Assembly: GCF_001654925.1 (NCBI RefSeq)
Contig: NZ_LXER01000032.1
Span: 262,112-326,111 of the forward strand
Length of the DNA: 64,000 bases
Source of the DNA: Buttiauxella brennerae ATCC 51605
GTDB lineage: Bacteria > Pseudomonadota > Gammaproteobacteria > Enterobacterales > Enterobacteriaceae
Direction of reading: 5' to 3'
In this document: positions 53,894 through 62,717 of the stretch, in pieces
How the letters are laid out: every line of letters begins with the position of its first letter
How positions within the stretch are numbered: position 1 is the stretch's first letter
The notes under the pieces: model-generated
Told to the model about the DNA's origin: nothing
Database searches by the model: none
What the model saw: only the letters and a program-made list of their open reading frames with translations
Position numbers and translations under genes: made by a program

Positions 53894-55086
53894 GCTTCCT
53901 GGTAAACTTCACGTGCTGGAGTGCGAATGGTGGTGGAAATCGCCAGAGACAAAATCAGCAGTGCGAAGATGACGCAGAAGGTCACGTAGAAACCGCCGAA
54001 GATGGAAGCGATGATCGAGCCACAGATGCTGCCGATACCGAAGCCTAAGTAAATCACACCGTAGTTTTTAGTCAGGTTATTCAGACCGAAGAACTCACTC
54101 ACCAGTGATGGGTAAACGGTGATGGTGCCGCCAAAGTTAAACGCGACACAGGCAATCGCTGCAAAGAAAGTCGCTTCGTTAAGTGGGGCAAACAACAGTG
54201 CAGCCATGCCGACCAAAGAAATAACCTGACCGATAGTGATAACGCGGATACGAGCAATCTTATCGGAAAGAATACCCAGCACCAGGCGGCCACTCAGGTT
54301 AGCAATCGCGATAACGGTTACCGCATTTGCCGCAGATTCCGCAGTCAGGTGAACCATACCCTGCGCAATATCCTTCGCAACACCAATAACATACAAACCA
54401 CTCATGCACGCTGTCAGGAACATGATAGCCAGCATCCAGTACTGTGGTTTACGCATAGATTCTGCAAGGGTGTAATCTTTTTCAGCCACGCCGTTGGCGG
54501 TTTTCACTTCCTGCAATGGCGCATCTTTCATCAGTAATGACCCGAGAAGAATCATCACCATCGCCAGGCCACCCCAAATCATAAAGGTGCTTTCAAGGCC
54601 GTAAGTTGCCAGTAAATGGGTATCGATATATTTGAAACCCAGGCTGCCGAGGCCATAAGAACCAATGGCAAACGCAGAAATCAGGCCTTTACGCTCCGGG
54701 AACCACTTCACGCAGTTGGAAAGCGTTAACAGGTAACCTGCGCCATCTGCCAGACCCACCAGCACACCGGCACTCAGCCACAACATCAGTAAGTTATTGG
54801 AGTGTGCGGTCAGGAAGAAGCCGACACCCAGCAGCACGCCAGCCGCCATCGTCACTTTACGAACGCCAAAACGTTCCTGCAATTTACCCGCAACGGAAGA
54901 GGAAATCGCGAGGCCGAGGCTTAATAAACCAAAGGAGAATGCCACCTGGCTGATTGGCTCACCCAACTTTTGCGACAGGGCGCTGTTGAATAAACTCCAG
55001 GTATAGACAGAACCCAAAGCAAACTGAGTAATGATGGTGCCGATCAGAGTTAACCAGCGAGTACGGTTGTAGGAAGCAGTATTCAT
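53884..55086 (-). CDS. yhjX: MFS pyruvate-inducible transporter YhjX
   Basis: 400 residues from the ATG at 55086 (402 in E. coli YhjX); a TTG at 55101 is an unlikely alternative. Twelve membrane helices of the oxalate/formate antiporter branch are seen (FALGSVYTWSLFN, KLQERFGVRKVTMAAG, WFPERKGLISAFAIGSYGLG). E. coli YhjX is induced by pyruvate through the YpdA/YpdB two-component system. A YpdB-type site is found upstream, so this regulation appears conserved. The substrate is not firmly known. Confidence 0.94.
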   Translation of the reverse strand: MNTASYNRTRWLTLIGTIITQFALGSVYTWSLFNSALSQKLGEPISQVAFSFGLLSLGLAISSSVAGKLQERFGVRKVTMAAGVLLGVGFFLTAHSNNLLMLWLSAGVLVGLADGAGYLLTLSNCVKWFPERKGLISAFAIGSYGLGSLGFKYIDTHLLATYGLESTFMIWGGLAMVMILLGSLLMKDAPLQEVKTANGVAEKDYTLAESMRKPQYWMLAIMFLTACMSGLYVIGVAKDIAQGMVHLTAESAANAVTVIAIANLSGRLVLGILSDKIARIRVITIGQVISLVGMAALLFAPLNEATFFAAIACVAFNFGGTITVYPSLVSEFFGLNNLTKNYGVIYLGFGIGSICGSIIASIFGGFYVTFCVIFALLILSLAISTTIRTPAREVYQEAHA

Positions 55087-55166
55087 GGCAGATGTCCGCA
55101 AAATTTTAAGAGAAATCTTCTGCTGCCAAGAGTAACGAAGTGCATTTTATTCCAGGAGAAAAAGGC

Positions 55167-55197
55167 ATGAGTTGCACTCAGCCCGGAATGAAATGCA
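55167..55197 (-). promoter_or_regulatory. YpdB-binding direct repeat upstream of yhjX
   Basis: On the minus strand TGCATTTCAT, 11 bases, TGCAACTCAT. This fits the published YpdB motif of two GGCATTTCAT copies with an N11 spacer. It lies 81 bp upstream of the ATG, a suitable place for an activator. Confidence 0.8.
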
Positions 55198-55339
55198 CCT
55201 GAGAGGGAATGAATGACCTGGACGACGATTTAATTACTGTATTTGTTAGTAGCCACTATCAATATAAGGCACGTGAATACCGAACATTAAATGTTAAATG
55301 CTTTAATTTAAGGTTAATGAAATGGGCGATTATCTTTAC

Positions 55340-56053
55340 TTAAAATTGCGCGCTCACACCGACATTATAAATATAAGCCTCACCCGTGGTTAACCCTTCG
55401 GCTTGCGACATAGACGCAAACGCCGCCATATTTTTCCCCAGCGGCATATCAGCACCGACGGTGACATCCATCCAGCTTGCGTCCTGGCCTGTCACGGTGT
55501 TCGCTCTCAGCCCTGACTGCGCTTTCCAGAGGTTCTCACCATACTGATGGTTATAACTAACCTGTGCCCACGGGCGCAGATAGCCAACGGATGAATCCAT
55601 GCGCCAGCCAACGCTAGAAACGCTGGCATGCCAGACTTGATCGGTAAAATGTGTAGCGACGGCAGAATCACCGTATTCGTTATAAATCCCGGTTGATGAG
55701 CCATCCCAACTGTACTTTGCCGTCGGTCCGGTGGTGATATTTCCGGGCAAAGAGATATTCCAGCCGACACCCAAATGTGAGTTATCCGTGCTCACGTTGT
55801 CGTTACCAGAGACGAGCATCAGCCCCTCCTGGTTTTGGGAGGTGAACGAAGAATTGATCCTTTCTGCGAGAATATCGTTATAACTTGGTTGGTGATTACT
55901 GTCCCAGGTATAGCGATCCTGCGCATCACCCGAAGCTTCTTCGGCGACGTATTCTTGTTGCCAGGCAAATACATTCGTAGCATAGGGCAGGCAACACAAA
56001 GCCAGCACCGTGGTGAGAGTGACACGATGACCACTGCGTATATTTATAATCAT
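55340..56053 (-). CDS. yhjY: Outer-membrane beta-barrel protein YhjY
   Basis: 237 residues from the ATG at 56053 (GGAG eight bases upstream). A signal peptide (about 1-31, ending VFA) is followed by alternating beta-strand sequence of an autotransporter-type beta-domain, ending in NVGVSAQF with the C-terminal Phe that BAM recognises. It matches the E. coli YhjY family, which lacks a passenger domain. Function unknown; related domains form outer-membrane lipases, but no GDSL passenger is present. Confidence 0.88.
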   Translation of the reverse strand: MIINIRSGHRVTLTTVLALCCLPYATNVFAWQQEYVAEEASGDAQDRYTWDSNHQPSYNDILAERINSSFTSQNQEGLMLVSGNDNVSTDNSHLGVGWNISLPGNITTGPTAKYSWDGSSTGIYNEYGDSAVATHFTDQVWHASVSSVGWRMDSSVGYLRPWAQVSYNHQYGENLWKAQSGLRANTVTGQDASWMDVTVGADMPLGKNMAAFASMSQAEGLTTGEAYIYNVGVSAQF

Positions 56054-56222
56054 TAAGCGACTCCAGAAAAGAGCCAAATCCGGCGATATTATTAGTCTTT
56101 TTGTCGGGCTTGCGGATAACCCCTAAATAACTCATGGTGTATCAAGATGGCCCTGAATTAACTATTGTCGCTTTATTTCGCACGTCAAGTTGGCACGAGA
56201 AATTTCATCAAAGGAGAAACGT

Positions 56223-56786
56223 ATGCTGCGTTGTGGATGGGTATCCAATGACCCGCTCTATATCGAGTACCACGATAAGGAATGGGGTGTGCCGGTAACT
56301 GACGGACAACACCTGTTTGAGATGATTTGCCTTGAAGGACAACAGGCCGGTTTATCATGGATAACCGTGCTGAAAAAACGCGAGAATTACCGCCGCTGCT
56401 TTAAAAACTTCGATCCGCAAGCCGTGGCTTTACTGCAGCCTGAAGATGTCGACAAACTGGTGCAGGACGCGGGAATTATCCGCCACCGCGGCAAAATAGA
56501 AGCCATCATAAATAACGCGAAAGCGTATCTGGCGATGGAAGCCAACGGCGAAAAATTCTCGGATTTTGTCTGGTCGTTTGTCGATAACCAGTCACAGGTT
56601 ACGCAAGCGGCAACGCTTGCTGAAATCCCGACGACCACACCGGCTTCGGACGCGCTTGCAAAAGCCCTTAAAAAACGAGGCTTTAAGTTTGTTGGCTCAA
56701 CAATTTGCTACTCATTTATGCAGGCCTGCGGACTGGTGAATGACCATGTCACCAGCTGTTTCTGCCACCCTGACAACCTCAAATGA
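56223..56786 (+). CDS. tag: 3-methyladenine DNA glycosylase I (Tag)
   Basis: 187 residues from the ATG at 56223 (AAAGGAGAAA upstream). It excises 3-methyladenine from DNA. The zinc-binding residues of Tag are visible: CGW at the start, YHDKEWGVP, and the C-terminal HVTSCFCHP with His and Cys. ICLEGQQAGLSWITVLKKR is the conserved recognition segment, and DAGIIRHRGKIEAII is the helix-hairpin-helix-like region. It overlaps yiaC by four bases (ATGA). Confidence 0.96.
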   Translation: MLRCGWVSNDPLYIEYHDKEWGVPVTDGQHLFEMICLEGQQAGLSWITVLKKRENYRRCFKNFDPQAVALLQPEDVDKLVQDAGIIRHRGKIEAIINNAKAYLAMEANGEKFSDFVWSFVDNQSQVTQAATLAEIPTTTPASDALAKALKKRGFKFVGSTICYSFMQACGLVNDHVTSCFCHPDNLK

Positions 56787-57223
56787 TTCGCCGCTTGCAG
56801 CCTGGTGAAATGGATGAACTGATTAGCATCTGGCTTGCCAGCACGATTCAGGCGCATCCTTTTATTAGCGAAAGCTACTGGTATGAAAGTGAGTCCATCG
56901 TACGAAATGTTTATATTCCGCAATCTGCGACCTGGGTTTATTGGCATCAGGACAAAATGGTGGGGTTTATTAGCGTGCTGGATTCACTGTTTATTGGTGC
57001 GCTGTTTGTGAGCGAGCCATTTATCGGCCAGGGGATTGGGCAAGCGCTGATGAAACACGTGAAAGCACTTTACCCTTCACTGAGTCTCGAGGTTTACCAG
57101 AAGAACCAACGAGCGGTGCATTTCTACCATCACCAGGGCTTTCGCATTGAAGAAAGCGCCTGGCAAAATGAAACGCACCACCCGACGTGGATTATGAGCT
57201 GGCAGGCGGATCAAACGCCGTAA
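56783..57223 (+). CDS. yiaC: N-acetyltransferase YiaC (GNAT)
   Basis: 146 residues. The GNAT fold has the acetyl-CoA loop in [18 protein letters not shown] and the final strand [20 protein letters not shown]. coli YiaC acetylates lysines of several proteins. The start overlaps the tag stop (ATGA), so the two are cotranscribed. Its 3' end overlaps the convergent bisC by 32 bases. Confidence 0.93.
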   Translation: MIRRLQPGEMDELISIWLASTIQAHPFISESYWYESESIVRNVYIPQSATWVYWHQDKMVGFISVLDSLFIGALFVSEPFIGQGIGQALMKHVKALYPSLSLEVYQKNQRAVHFYHHQGFRIEESAWQNETHHPTWIMSWQADQTP

Positions 57224-59522
57224 TAACAGGCACTGGGCCGAGATACTTTTCGGCCCATACCAATGACGAATTTGCCGCACAGCCATTTGCCAGCCGCGAG
57301 GTTGGGATATCCAGCGTCAGCACGTTCACCGCGCCGTTTTTACACAGCTTATCGTTATTCAAATCCGGCCATGCGCCTTCATGAATACAGACCACGCCCT
57401 GCTTAATACCGTCAGTGACCAGTGCGCCCACCAAAACCTGCCCACGCGCATTCCAGACCCGGACTAAATCGCCATCCGCAATACCGCGTTCAGCCGCATC
57501 TTTAGGATGCAGCGTTAACGGCTCACGCCCGGCAATCGCGTATTTATCACGTAGCGCCGAATAGTTAAGCTGGCTGTGAAGACGGTGCGCCGGGTGAGAT
57601 GAGAGCAACTGCAACTGGCCTGGTTGTGCATTCCCCTGCCATTCGTCCGGAGCAAGCCAGGTCGGGTGCGGCGGGCAATCTGCATAACCAAAACTGGCGA
57701 TACGTTCGGAGTAAATTTCAATTTTTCCGCTTGGCGTTTTTAACGGATGAGCCTGTGGATCTTCACGGAAATCAGCGAAACGGATAAACCCGGCATTCTT
57801 TTCACTTTCCGGCATTTCTATCAGCTGGTTAGCTTCCCAGAACTGATTAAATTCCGGCAATTCGACCTGCTGCGCCGCACCGCGCTTGCGCGCAATGTCA
57901 TAGAATTCTTCCAGCCATTGCAGCTCGGTTTTTCCTTCAGTGAAACGTGCGTCGCCACCCTCTTCCCACAATGCGCTCAGGCGGGCGAAAACCGCTAAAT
58001 CATCACGCGCTTCACCCTGTGGCGAAACCACCTGCTTCATCGGCACCAGGTGCTGGTTGCTGTAATCACCGGTCATCGTTAAATCATTGCGCTCAAACGA
58101 TGTGGTGATCGGCAACACAATATCCGCGTGTTTTGCAGCAGCGGTCCAGAAGCATTCGGAAATCACCACCAGTTCAGGTTTCTGCCAGGCGTTAATCAGA
58201 CGGTTGGTATCCTGATGATGGGTGAAATTACCGCCGCCCGCCCACCAAAGCATGCGGATATCCGGGAACACTTTTTCAAGACCATTATGCTGATATTCAC
58301 CGCCTGGGTTTTCCAGCGCTTCAACAATACGCGCCACCGGGATTTTCTCGACAGCATCACTACCGTTTGCCACCGTTCCCTGCATTGAACCGAGTACCGC
58401 CGCACGTCGCGTCGGGTTGCCACCGTTCGCAAAGTGATAAGACAAACCAAAACCACCGCCCGGCGTACCAATTTGCCCCAGCATCGCTGCAAGCGTGACC
58501 AACATCCAGTGCTTTTGCTCGCCATACTGCTGGCGCTGCATCCCCCAGCCCGACATCAGCATGGTGCGGTTGCGGCTAAATACCTGCGCCAGGTATTCAA
58601 TGGTTTGCACCGGCACACCGCAAATCTTCGCTGCCCACTCGGCGTTTTTCGGCTGACCGTCTGATTCGCCCGTCAAATAAGCGGCAAATTTGTCGTAGCC
58701 ACAGGTACAGCGTGCGAGGAATTCCGTGTCGTGCCAGCCATGTTTAACCAGCGTATGCGCGATACCCAGCATCAGCGCTACATCCGTCCCCATATTCGGG
58801 GCAATCCACTGGGCATTTTCACCGAAGAAATCCACCGTTTCCGATCGCATGGGATCAATGGCGATCACGGTTTTGCCGCTATTTTTTAGTTGCTCAAAAA
58901 ACTTCACGCCCTGTTCGTCGCTGGCATTCCAGGCAATTTTTAGCGTGTTCAATGGGTTGGCGCTCCACAGCACCACCACATCGCTGTGCTCGAGCACTAA
59001 CGGCCAGCTGGTTTGTTGCTGATAAACTTCATTTGAGCCAACCACATACGGCATGATGACCTGCGCGGCACCGGTTGAGTAATCGCCCAGGTGCCCGGTA
59101 TAACCGCCCGCGAGGCTCATATAGCGCTGCAATAATGTCGCCGCTTTATGAAGCACGCCGTTGGAGCGCCAGCCGTAAGAACCCGCGAAAATAGACGCCA
59201 CGCCATACGTCATGCGAATACGTTGGTGTTGCTGGTGAATAAGTTGCAGCGCTTCATCCCAACTGATGCGTACGTACTCATCCTCACCGCGCACGCCTTG
59301 TGGTGCGTCGGGCGAAGCAAGAAACCCTTTACGTGCCATCGGAAATTGCACGCGAGCCTTGCTGTGTACCTGGTCTGGCACAGCACTTTGCAACGAGTTC
59401 TCATGCCCGGTATCCAGTGCGCCCGTTGAACGCAGGGCGCGATCGCCGTCAGTTTCAACTATCATCGGGCCCCAGTGTGCGGCTGTGAGAACTTTCTTGT
59501 TTGATGAGGATGTATTTGCCAA
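57192..59522 (-). CDS. bisC: Biotin sulfoxide reductase BisC
   Basis: 776 residues, starting with TTG at 59522 because AGGGGAG lies eight bases upstream and this yields the (L/M)ANTSS start found in E. coli BisC; the frame stays open to 59573. It is a molybdopterin (bis-MGD) oxidoreductase without Fe-S cluster or Tat signal, cytoplasmic, reducing biotin sulfoxide and methionine sulfoxide. [11 protein letters not shown] carries the likely Mo-liganding Ser, and the MSGWGMQRQ and [10 protein letters not shown] segments are typical. It overlaps yiaC at its 3' end. Confidence 0.95.
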   Translation of the reverse strand: MANTSSSNKKVLTAAHWGPMIVETDGDRALRSTGALDTGHENSLQSAVPDQVHSKARVQFPMARKGFLASPDAPQGVRGEDEYVRISWDEALQLIHQQHQRIRMTYGVASIFAGSYGWRSNGVLHKAATLLQRYMSLAGGYTGHLGDYSTGAAQVIMPYVVGSNEVYQQQTSWPLVLEHSDVVVLWSANPLNTLKIAWNASDEQGVKFFEQLKNSGKTVIAIDPMRSETVDFFGENAQWIAPNMGTDVALMLGIAHTLVKHGWHDTEFLARCTCGYDKFAAYLTGESDGQPKNAEWAAKICGVPVQTIEYLAQVFSRNRTMLMSGWGMQRQQYGEQKHWMLVTLAAMLGQIGTPGGGFGLSYHFANGGNPTRRAAVLGSMQGTVANGSDAVEKIPVARIVEALENPGGEYQHNGLEKVFPDIRMLWWAGGGNFTHHQDTNRLINAWQKPELVVISECFWTAAAKHADIVLPITTSFERNDLTMTGDYSNQHLVPMKQVVSPQGEARDDLAVFARLSALWEEGGDARFTEGKTELQWLEEFYDIARKRGAAQQVELPEFNQFWEANQLIEMPESEKNAGFIRFADFREDPQAHPLKTPSGKIEIYSERIASFGYADCPPHPTWLAPDEWQGNAQPGQLQLLSSHPAHRLHSQLNYSALRDKYAIAGREPLTLHPKDAAERGIADGDLVRVWNARGQVLVGALVTDGIKQGVVCIHEGAWPDLNNDKLCKNGAVNVLTLDIPTSRLANGCAANSSLVWAEKYLGPVPVITAFDPPASS

Positions 59523-59688
59523 TTCGGGCTCCCCTGTTTGCAGGTAGTGGGCAGGTGGCGGCCTGATGGCCACTCAATATTTTGTTTACAAATTCAGACG
59601 ACTCTATAGAAATTTCTACACATTCACACGGCATAATCAACCGCCGCCGAACATGCGGTTGAGTTACTAAATTCACAAAGGAAATGAG

Positions 59689-60351
59689 ATGAAAAAACGC
59701 GTCATGATGATTGCCGCTCTTGTTTGCGGCACGTTAGCAGTTTCTGGTTGTACTACCAACCCTTACACCGGCGAGCGTGAAGCAGGAAAATCTGGGATCG
59801 GAGCAGGCATTGGCTCACTGGTAGGCGCTGGCGTTGGCGCACTTTCCTCATCGAAAAAAGATCGCGGCAAAGGGGCTCTGATTGGTGCCGCTGCGGGCGC
59901 TGCATTAGGTGGTGGCGTGGGTTACTACATGGATGTGCAGGAAGCGAAACTTCGCGAAAAAATGCAGGGAACGGGTGTGAGTGTGACGCGTAATGGTGAC
60001 AACATCGTGCTGAACATGCCAAATAATGTGACCTTTGATAGCAGCAGCGCGACGCTGAAACCGGCGGGCGCAAACACCTTAACCGGCGTGGCAATGGTAC
60101 TGAAAGAGTATCCAAAAACTGCAGTTAACGTTGTGGGTTACACCGACAGCACCGGCAGCCAGGAGCTGAACATGAAGCTTTCCCAGCAGCGTGCAGATGG
60201 CGTGGGTAGCGCACTTATCACGCAAGGTGTGGCCGCAAACCGTGTGCGCACCACAGGAGCTGGCCCGGCAAATCCAATCGCCAGCAACAGCACCGCTGAA
60301 GGCAAAGCACAGAACCGCCGCGTAGAAATTACGCTGAGTCCATTGTCTTAA
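59689..60351 (+). CDS. yiaD: OmpA-family lipoprotein YiaD
   Basis: 220 residues. A lipoprotein signal peptide ends LAVSGC (Cys21), and AAAGG lies before the ATG. A glycine zipper (GIGAGIGSLVGAGVGALS; GAAAGAALGGGVGYYMD) spans residues 35-85. An OmpA-like peptidoglycan-binding domain covers 105-220 with VTFDSSSATLKPAG, VVGYTDSTGSQELNMKLSQQRA and AQNRRVEITL. E. coli YiaD is a multicopy suppressor of a bamB temperature-sensitive defect. Same place after bisC as in E. coli. Confidence 0.94.
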   Translation: MKKRVMMIAALVCGTLAVSGCTTNPYTGEREAGKSGIGAGIGSLVGAGVGALSSSKKDRGKGALIGAAAGAALGGGVGYYMDVQEAKLREKMQGTGVSVTRNGDNIVLNMPNNVTFDSSSATLKPAGANTLTGVAMVLKEYPKTAVNVVGYTDSTGSQELNMKLSQQRADGVGSALITQGVAANRVRTTGAGPANPIASNSTAEGKAQNRRVEITLSPLS

Positions 60352-60411
60352 TCATTGGATTTGATGGCATCCCGCCCAGGCCACTTGCCGGGGCGGGGAT
60401 TTCCCCCGTCA

Positions 60412-61032
60412 TTACATCGGCGGTGTAATGCCATCTTTACCCGCAGAAACCCCGCGCGCGACCCACTGACCTTTCTCGTCTTTCATGGCGAACAACACAA
60501 CGTGAGTTCCCGGTTTCAACAGTGATCTATCCCCCGGGCTAATCAGCACAACGGGCACGTCATCCGGCACGATCACCGTTTTTTCCTGGTCTTTAACCTT
60601 TACCGTCATCGTACGGCCATTGGTGTTCACCAGTTTGCCAACAGTGCCATTGGTCATGGTATTCACATTGCCATCGGCGGACTCAAACGGGTTAAACCCT
60701 TCGCCGGAGCCACGCAAACTCGGTGCAAAGACGTGCACTTCCATGGCTTTAAGCGTGCCATCAGCCTGCGAAACAGCTGCTGTGCCAATAAAACTATCTG
60801 GCTTGATGTCGCTTATTTTTGCCTGGCTGACGCTATTCACTTTAGTTTTATCTGTCAGCCCAACCTTGAGCTTTTCACCCTGCCGCGTCGTGATTTCAAG
60901 AGTGTTGCCGTTTAGCGCATCCACTGTTCCGCGCGTGGGTTTTATCACGTTGCCTGGTGGTGAGACTGCTATCGCCCCAACGCTCACAAAAAGCAGACTC
61001 AGTAACAGCCTGGAATAACGATGCTTAATCAT
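60412..61032 (-). CDS. Exported OB-like (DUF5666-type) protein of unknown function
   Basis: 206 residues. The N-terminal signal peptide (about 1-22, ending IAVS) is followed by two similar beta-rich repeats (GTVDALNGNTLEITTRQGEKL and GTVGKLVNTNGRTMTVKVK), each with a following charged strand, as in DUF5666/OB-fold periplasmic proteins. The linker GSGEGFNPFES contains no catalytic motif. The gene has no clear partner. Similar proteins occur near metal- or nickel-related genes elsewhere, but no such gene is here. Confidence 0.65.
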   Translation of the reverse strand: MIKHRYSRLLLSLLFVSVGAIAVSPPGNVIKPTRGTVDALNGNTLEITTRQGEKLKVGLTDKTKVNSVSQAKISDIKPDSFIGTAAVSQADGTLKAMEVHVFAPSLRGSGEGFNPFESADGNVNTMTNGTVGKLVNTNGRTMTVKVKDQEKTVIVPDDVPVVLISPGDRSLLKPGTHVVLFAMKDEKGQWVARGVSAGKDGITPPM

Positions 61033-61231
61033 GCTTCTCTCCCGGATTCAGTTTACGAATAATTAGCAAGCTCATTAAGGGTAATTCGCGAATCAGAATG
61101 GGTGAGAAAAGTAGCGGGAAAGAGTGTATTTAAACATTTCGCCGAATCGTGTGGCGGCAGACAGTCGCAGCTAAACTATCCATGATACGCTGCGTGAATA
61201 CGCTTACCATCGTGCTGGTTCAGGAACAAAT

Positions 61232-61528
61232 ATGGCTTACAAATACGCTCTGATACTGCTTATCCCGCTCACCATTGCTGGCTGTTCTTCGACTGACACC
61301 TCAGGCTATGACGGGCATAAAACCATTAGCCCGGCAGAGACTAACGAGGCATTAATCATGCGCTCGAAATATCCGGATCAGTATTATGGCCGTGAAAATT
61401 TAACCACTGAGCAGCGCAGAGAAATAAGCGAGAAAATGCGTGCCGATAGACTGGAAGCACGAGGACGGCAGGATAACAGTACTGACAGCGGCGATGGATT
61501 CGGGCAATCCGTTCCCCACGGGTTTTAA
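61232..61528 (+). CDS. Small lipoprotein of unknown function
   Basis: 98 residues with a signal peptide and lipobox LTIAGC (Cys18). The mature part is polar and helical (SPAETNEALIMRSKYPDQYY, LTTEQRREISEKMRADRLEAR). It has no further recognisable motif. CAGGA precedes the ATG by about ten bases. It is transcribed alone and followed by a terminator. Confidence 0.72.
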   Translation: MAYKYALILLIPLTIAGCSSTDTSGYDGHKTISPAETNEALIMRSKYPDQYYGRENLTTEQRREISEKMRADRLEARGRQDNSTDSGDGFGQSVPHGF

Positions 61529-61556
61529 AACTAAGTCAATTTCAGAACCCACAAAA

Positions 61557-61591
61557 GCAAAAAACCCCGCTGGTGAGGCGAGGTTTTTTGT
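61557..61591. terminator. Intrinsic terminator between the small lipoprotein and the tisB region
   Basis: AAAACCCCGC, loop TGGTGAG, GCGAGGTTTTTT, with one mismatch in the stem and T-runs beyond. A-rich sequence on the left makes it usable leftward also, where it could end an IstR-like RNA. Confidence 0.82.
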
Positions 61592-61743
61592 TTTTGCTGC
61601 TAGTGTTTTTACTGCTTCGCACACCAGATCACATCAACCTCCAAAATATACGACGAAACCCACCCAGGTGCAAATACTTGCTGCTTATGTGAACAATGCA
61701 TAAATCTATGGCTTGCGAAGCTGTTCGCATTTTCATTACCTAC

Positions 61744-61759
61744 CTGTTTATTTATACAG
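61744..61759. promoter_or_regulatory. LexA (SOS) box upstream of tisB
   Basis: CTGTTTATTTATACAG is a perfect CTG-N10-CAG SOS box with AT-rich centre. A -10 element TATAAT follows at 61769-61774. E. coli tisB is controlled by LexA through an almost identical box. Confidence 0.92.
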
Positions 61760-61962
61760 TACATTGAATATAATGAGTGTGTTGAATGTGATGTGCTCTG
61801 AGGCCGCAAACCGCCGCGCAATTTAAGTCCTGGCTGAAACGGGTGGTGCCGTCAGTGCCTTAACCTCAGAGGAGCACATCGGATCACCTCAACAAATTCA
61901 GCGGGCTACAGGCAGCGGAAAGGCTCGTCGGCTGAAAGTGCTCCTGGTAACAGGAGAAAGCG

Positions 61963-62052
61963 TATGGGCTTAATGGAACTGGCTATTTTGTTTCTGAAAC
62001 TCATGGTTGCGTTACTGCAACTGCTTGAAGTCGCCATGAAATACTTCAAGTA
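61963..62052 (+). CDS. tisB: TisB-type SOS-induced membrane toxin
   Basis: 29 residues, too short for ordinary ORF calling. The sequence runs MGLMELAILFLKLMVALLQ then LLEVAMKYFK, the same length and pattern as E. coli TisB (one amphipathic membrane helix with Lys-rich end). TisB forms pores that collapse the proton gradient and induce persister cells after DNA damage. AGGAG sits eight bases before the ATG. The 190-base leader between the promoter and the ORF contains a GGAGCAC/GTGCTCC stem-loop, as expected for a structured, translation-controlled mRNA. Confidence 0.9.
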
Positions 62053-62075
62053 ATTCCTGGCCTTCAAGTCGCACC

Positions 62076-62105
62076 AAAAGGAGGCGGGAAACCGCCTCCT
62101 TTTAA
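62076..62105 (+). terminator. Intrinsic terminator of tisB
   Basis: AAAAGGAGGCGG, loop GAAA, CCGCCTCCTTTT: a perfect 12-pair stem with T-run, 23 bases after the tisB stop. Confidence 0.92.
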
Positions 62106-62113
62106 TAAAAAAG

Positions 62114-62461
62114 CTATACATCTTCCCAGGCGGGTAATTTGTAATACCACCGACTTAAGGCGTAATACATGGTCATTATTAAACCGAACGTCACTCCTGC
62201 TGACAGTATTTTCAACAATATGCCTTCAGCACTATCTCCATCATGACGCCATTGCAGAAACCACATAATTCCCCCCCACAGCACGCCAAAGTAGAGGCTG
62301 AAGTTCAGGAAAGTCATATAAAAAGGAACAAAATGAGGAGGCCGACACCTGAAATTAAAACGCCAGAGAAAATTGACATAGAGTGGAGAATAAGTGCTTT
62401 TCCACATCCCTGTTTGTGCAAGCAAATTGAGCGCACGTTGTTTCTTCGCTTCGAAATCCAT
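62114..62461 (-). CDS. DUF6404-type membrane protein
   Basis: 115 residues from the ATG at 62461 (AGGAG ten bases upstream); the open frame to 62497 is an alternative. It has the DUF6404 pattern: an N-terminal MDFEAKKQRALNLLAQTGMWKS, a Pro-rich RPPHFVPF segment and two membrane helices (FSLYFGVLWGGIMWFL and ILSAGVTFGLIMTMYY). Function unknown. In other enterobacteria such genes often lie near emrD, which agrees with the neighbour here. Confidence 0.75.
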   Translation of the reverse strand: MDFEAKKQRALNLLAQTGMWKSTYSPLYVNFLWRFNFRCRPPHFVPFYMTFLNFSLYFGVLWGGIMWFLQWRHDGDSAEGILLKILSAGVTFGLIMTMYYALSRWYYKLPAWEDV

Positions 62462-62717
62462 CCCTGCGTATCTCCTGATAATAATTTTTAACTTCAAGGA
62501 TATCTCTCGTCTTTAGATCGCACTGCGGCACATCACTCATTTCTGGCAACAAAAATTGCCGTTCAGGCTTTACATGCTGCCATTTTCTCCCTTGCTCAAA
62601 AGGTGCCAGGCCATAGGGTTTCACGGTCTTTGTGTGGTAGATTCCTCTCGATTTTTTCACACAGTCAGTTTTATAAACTGACAATAGGCATCTACACCAC
62701 AAATAGCACCTGAGAAA

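Noticed and set aside
61560..61820. Firm annotation of an istR gene
   Set aside because: Position on the minus strand is plausible but no sequence clearly matching IstR-1 or its terminator could be read, so only a finding is given.
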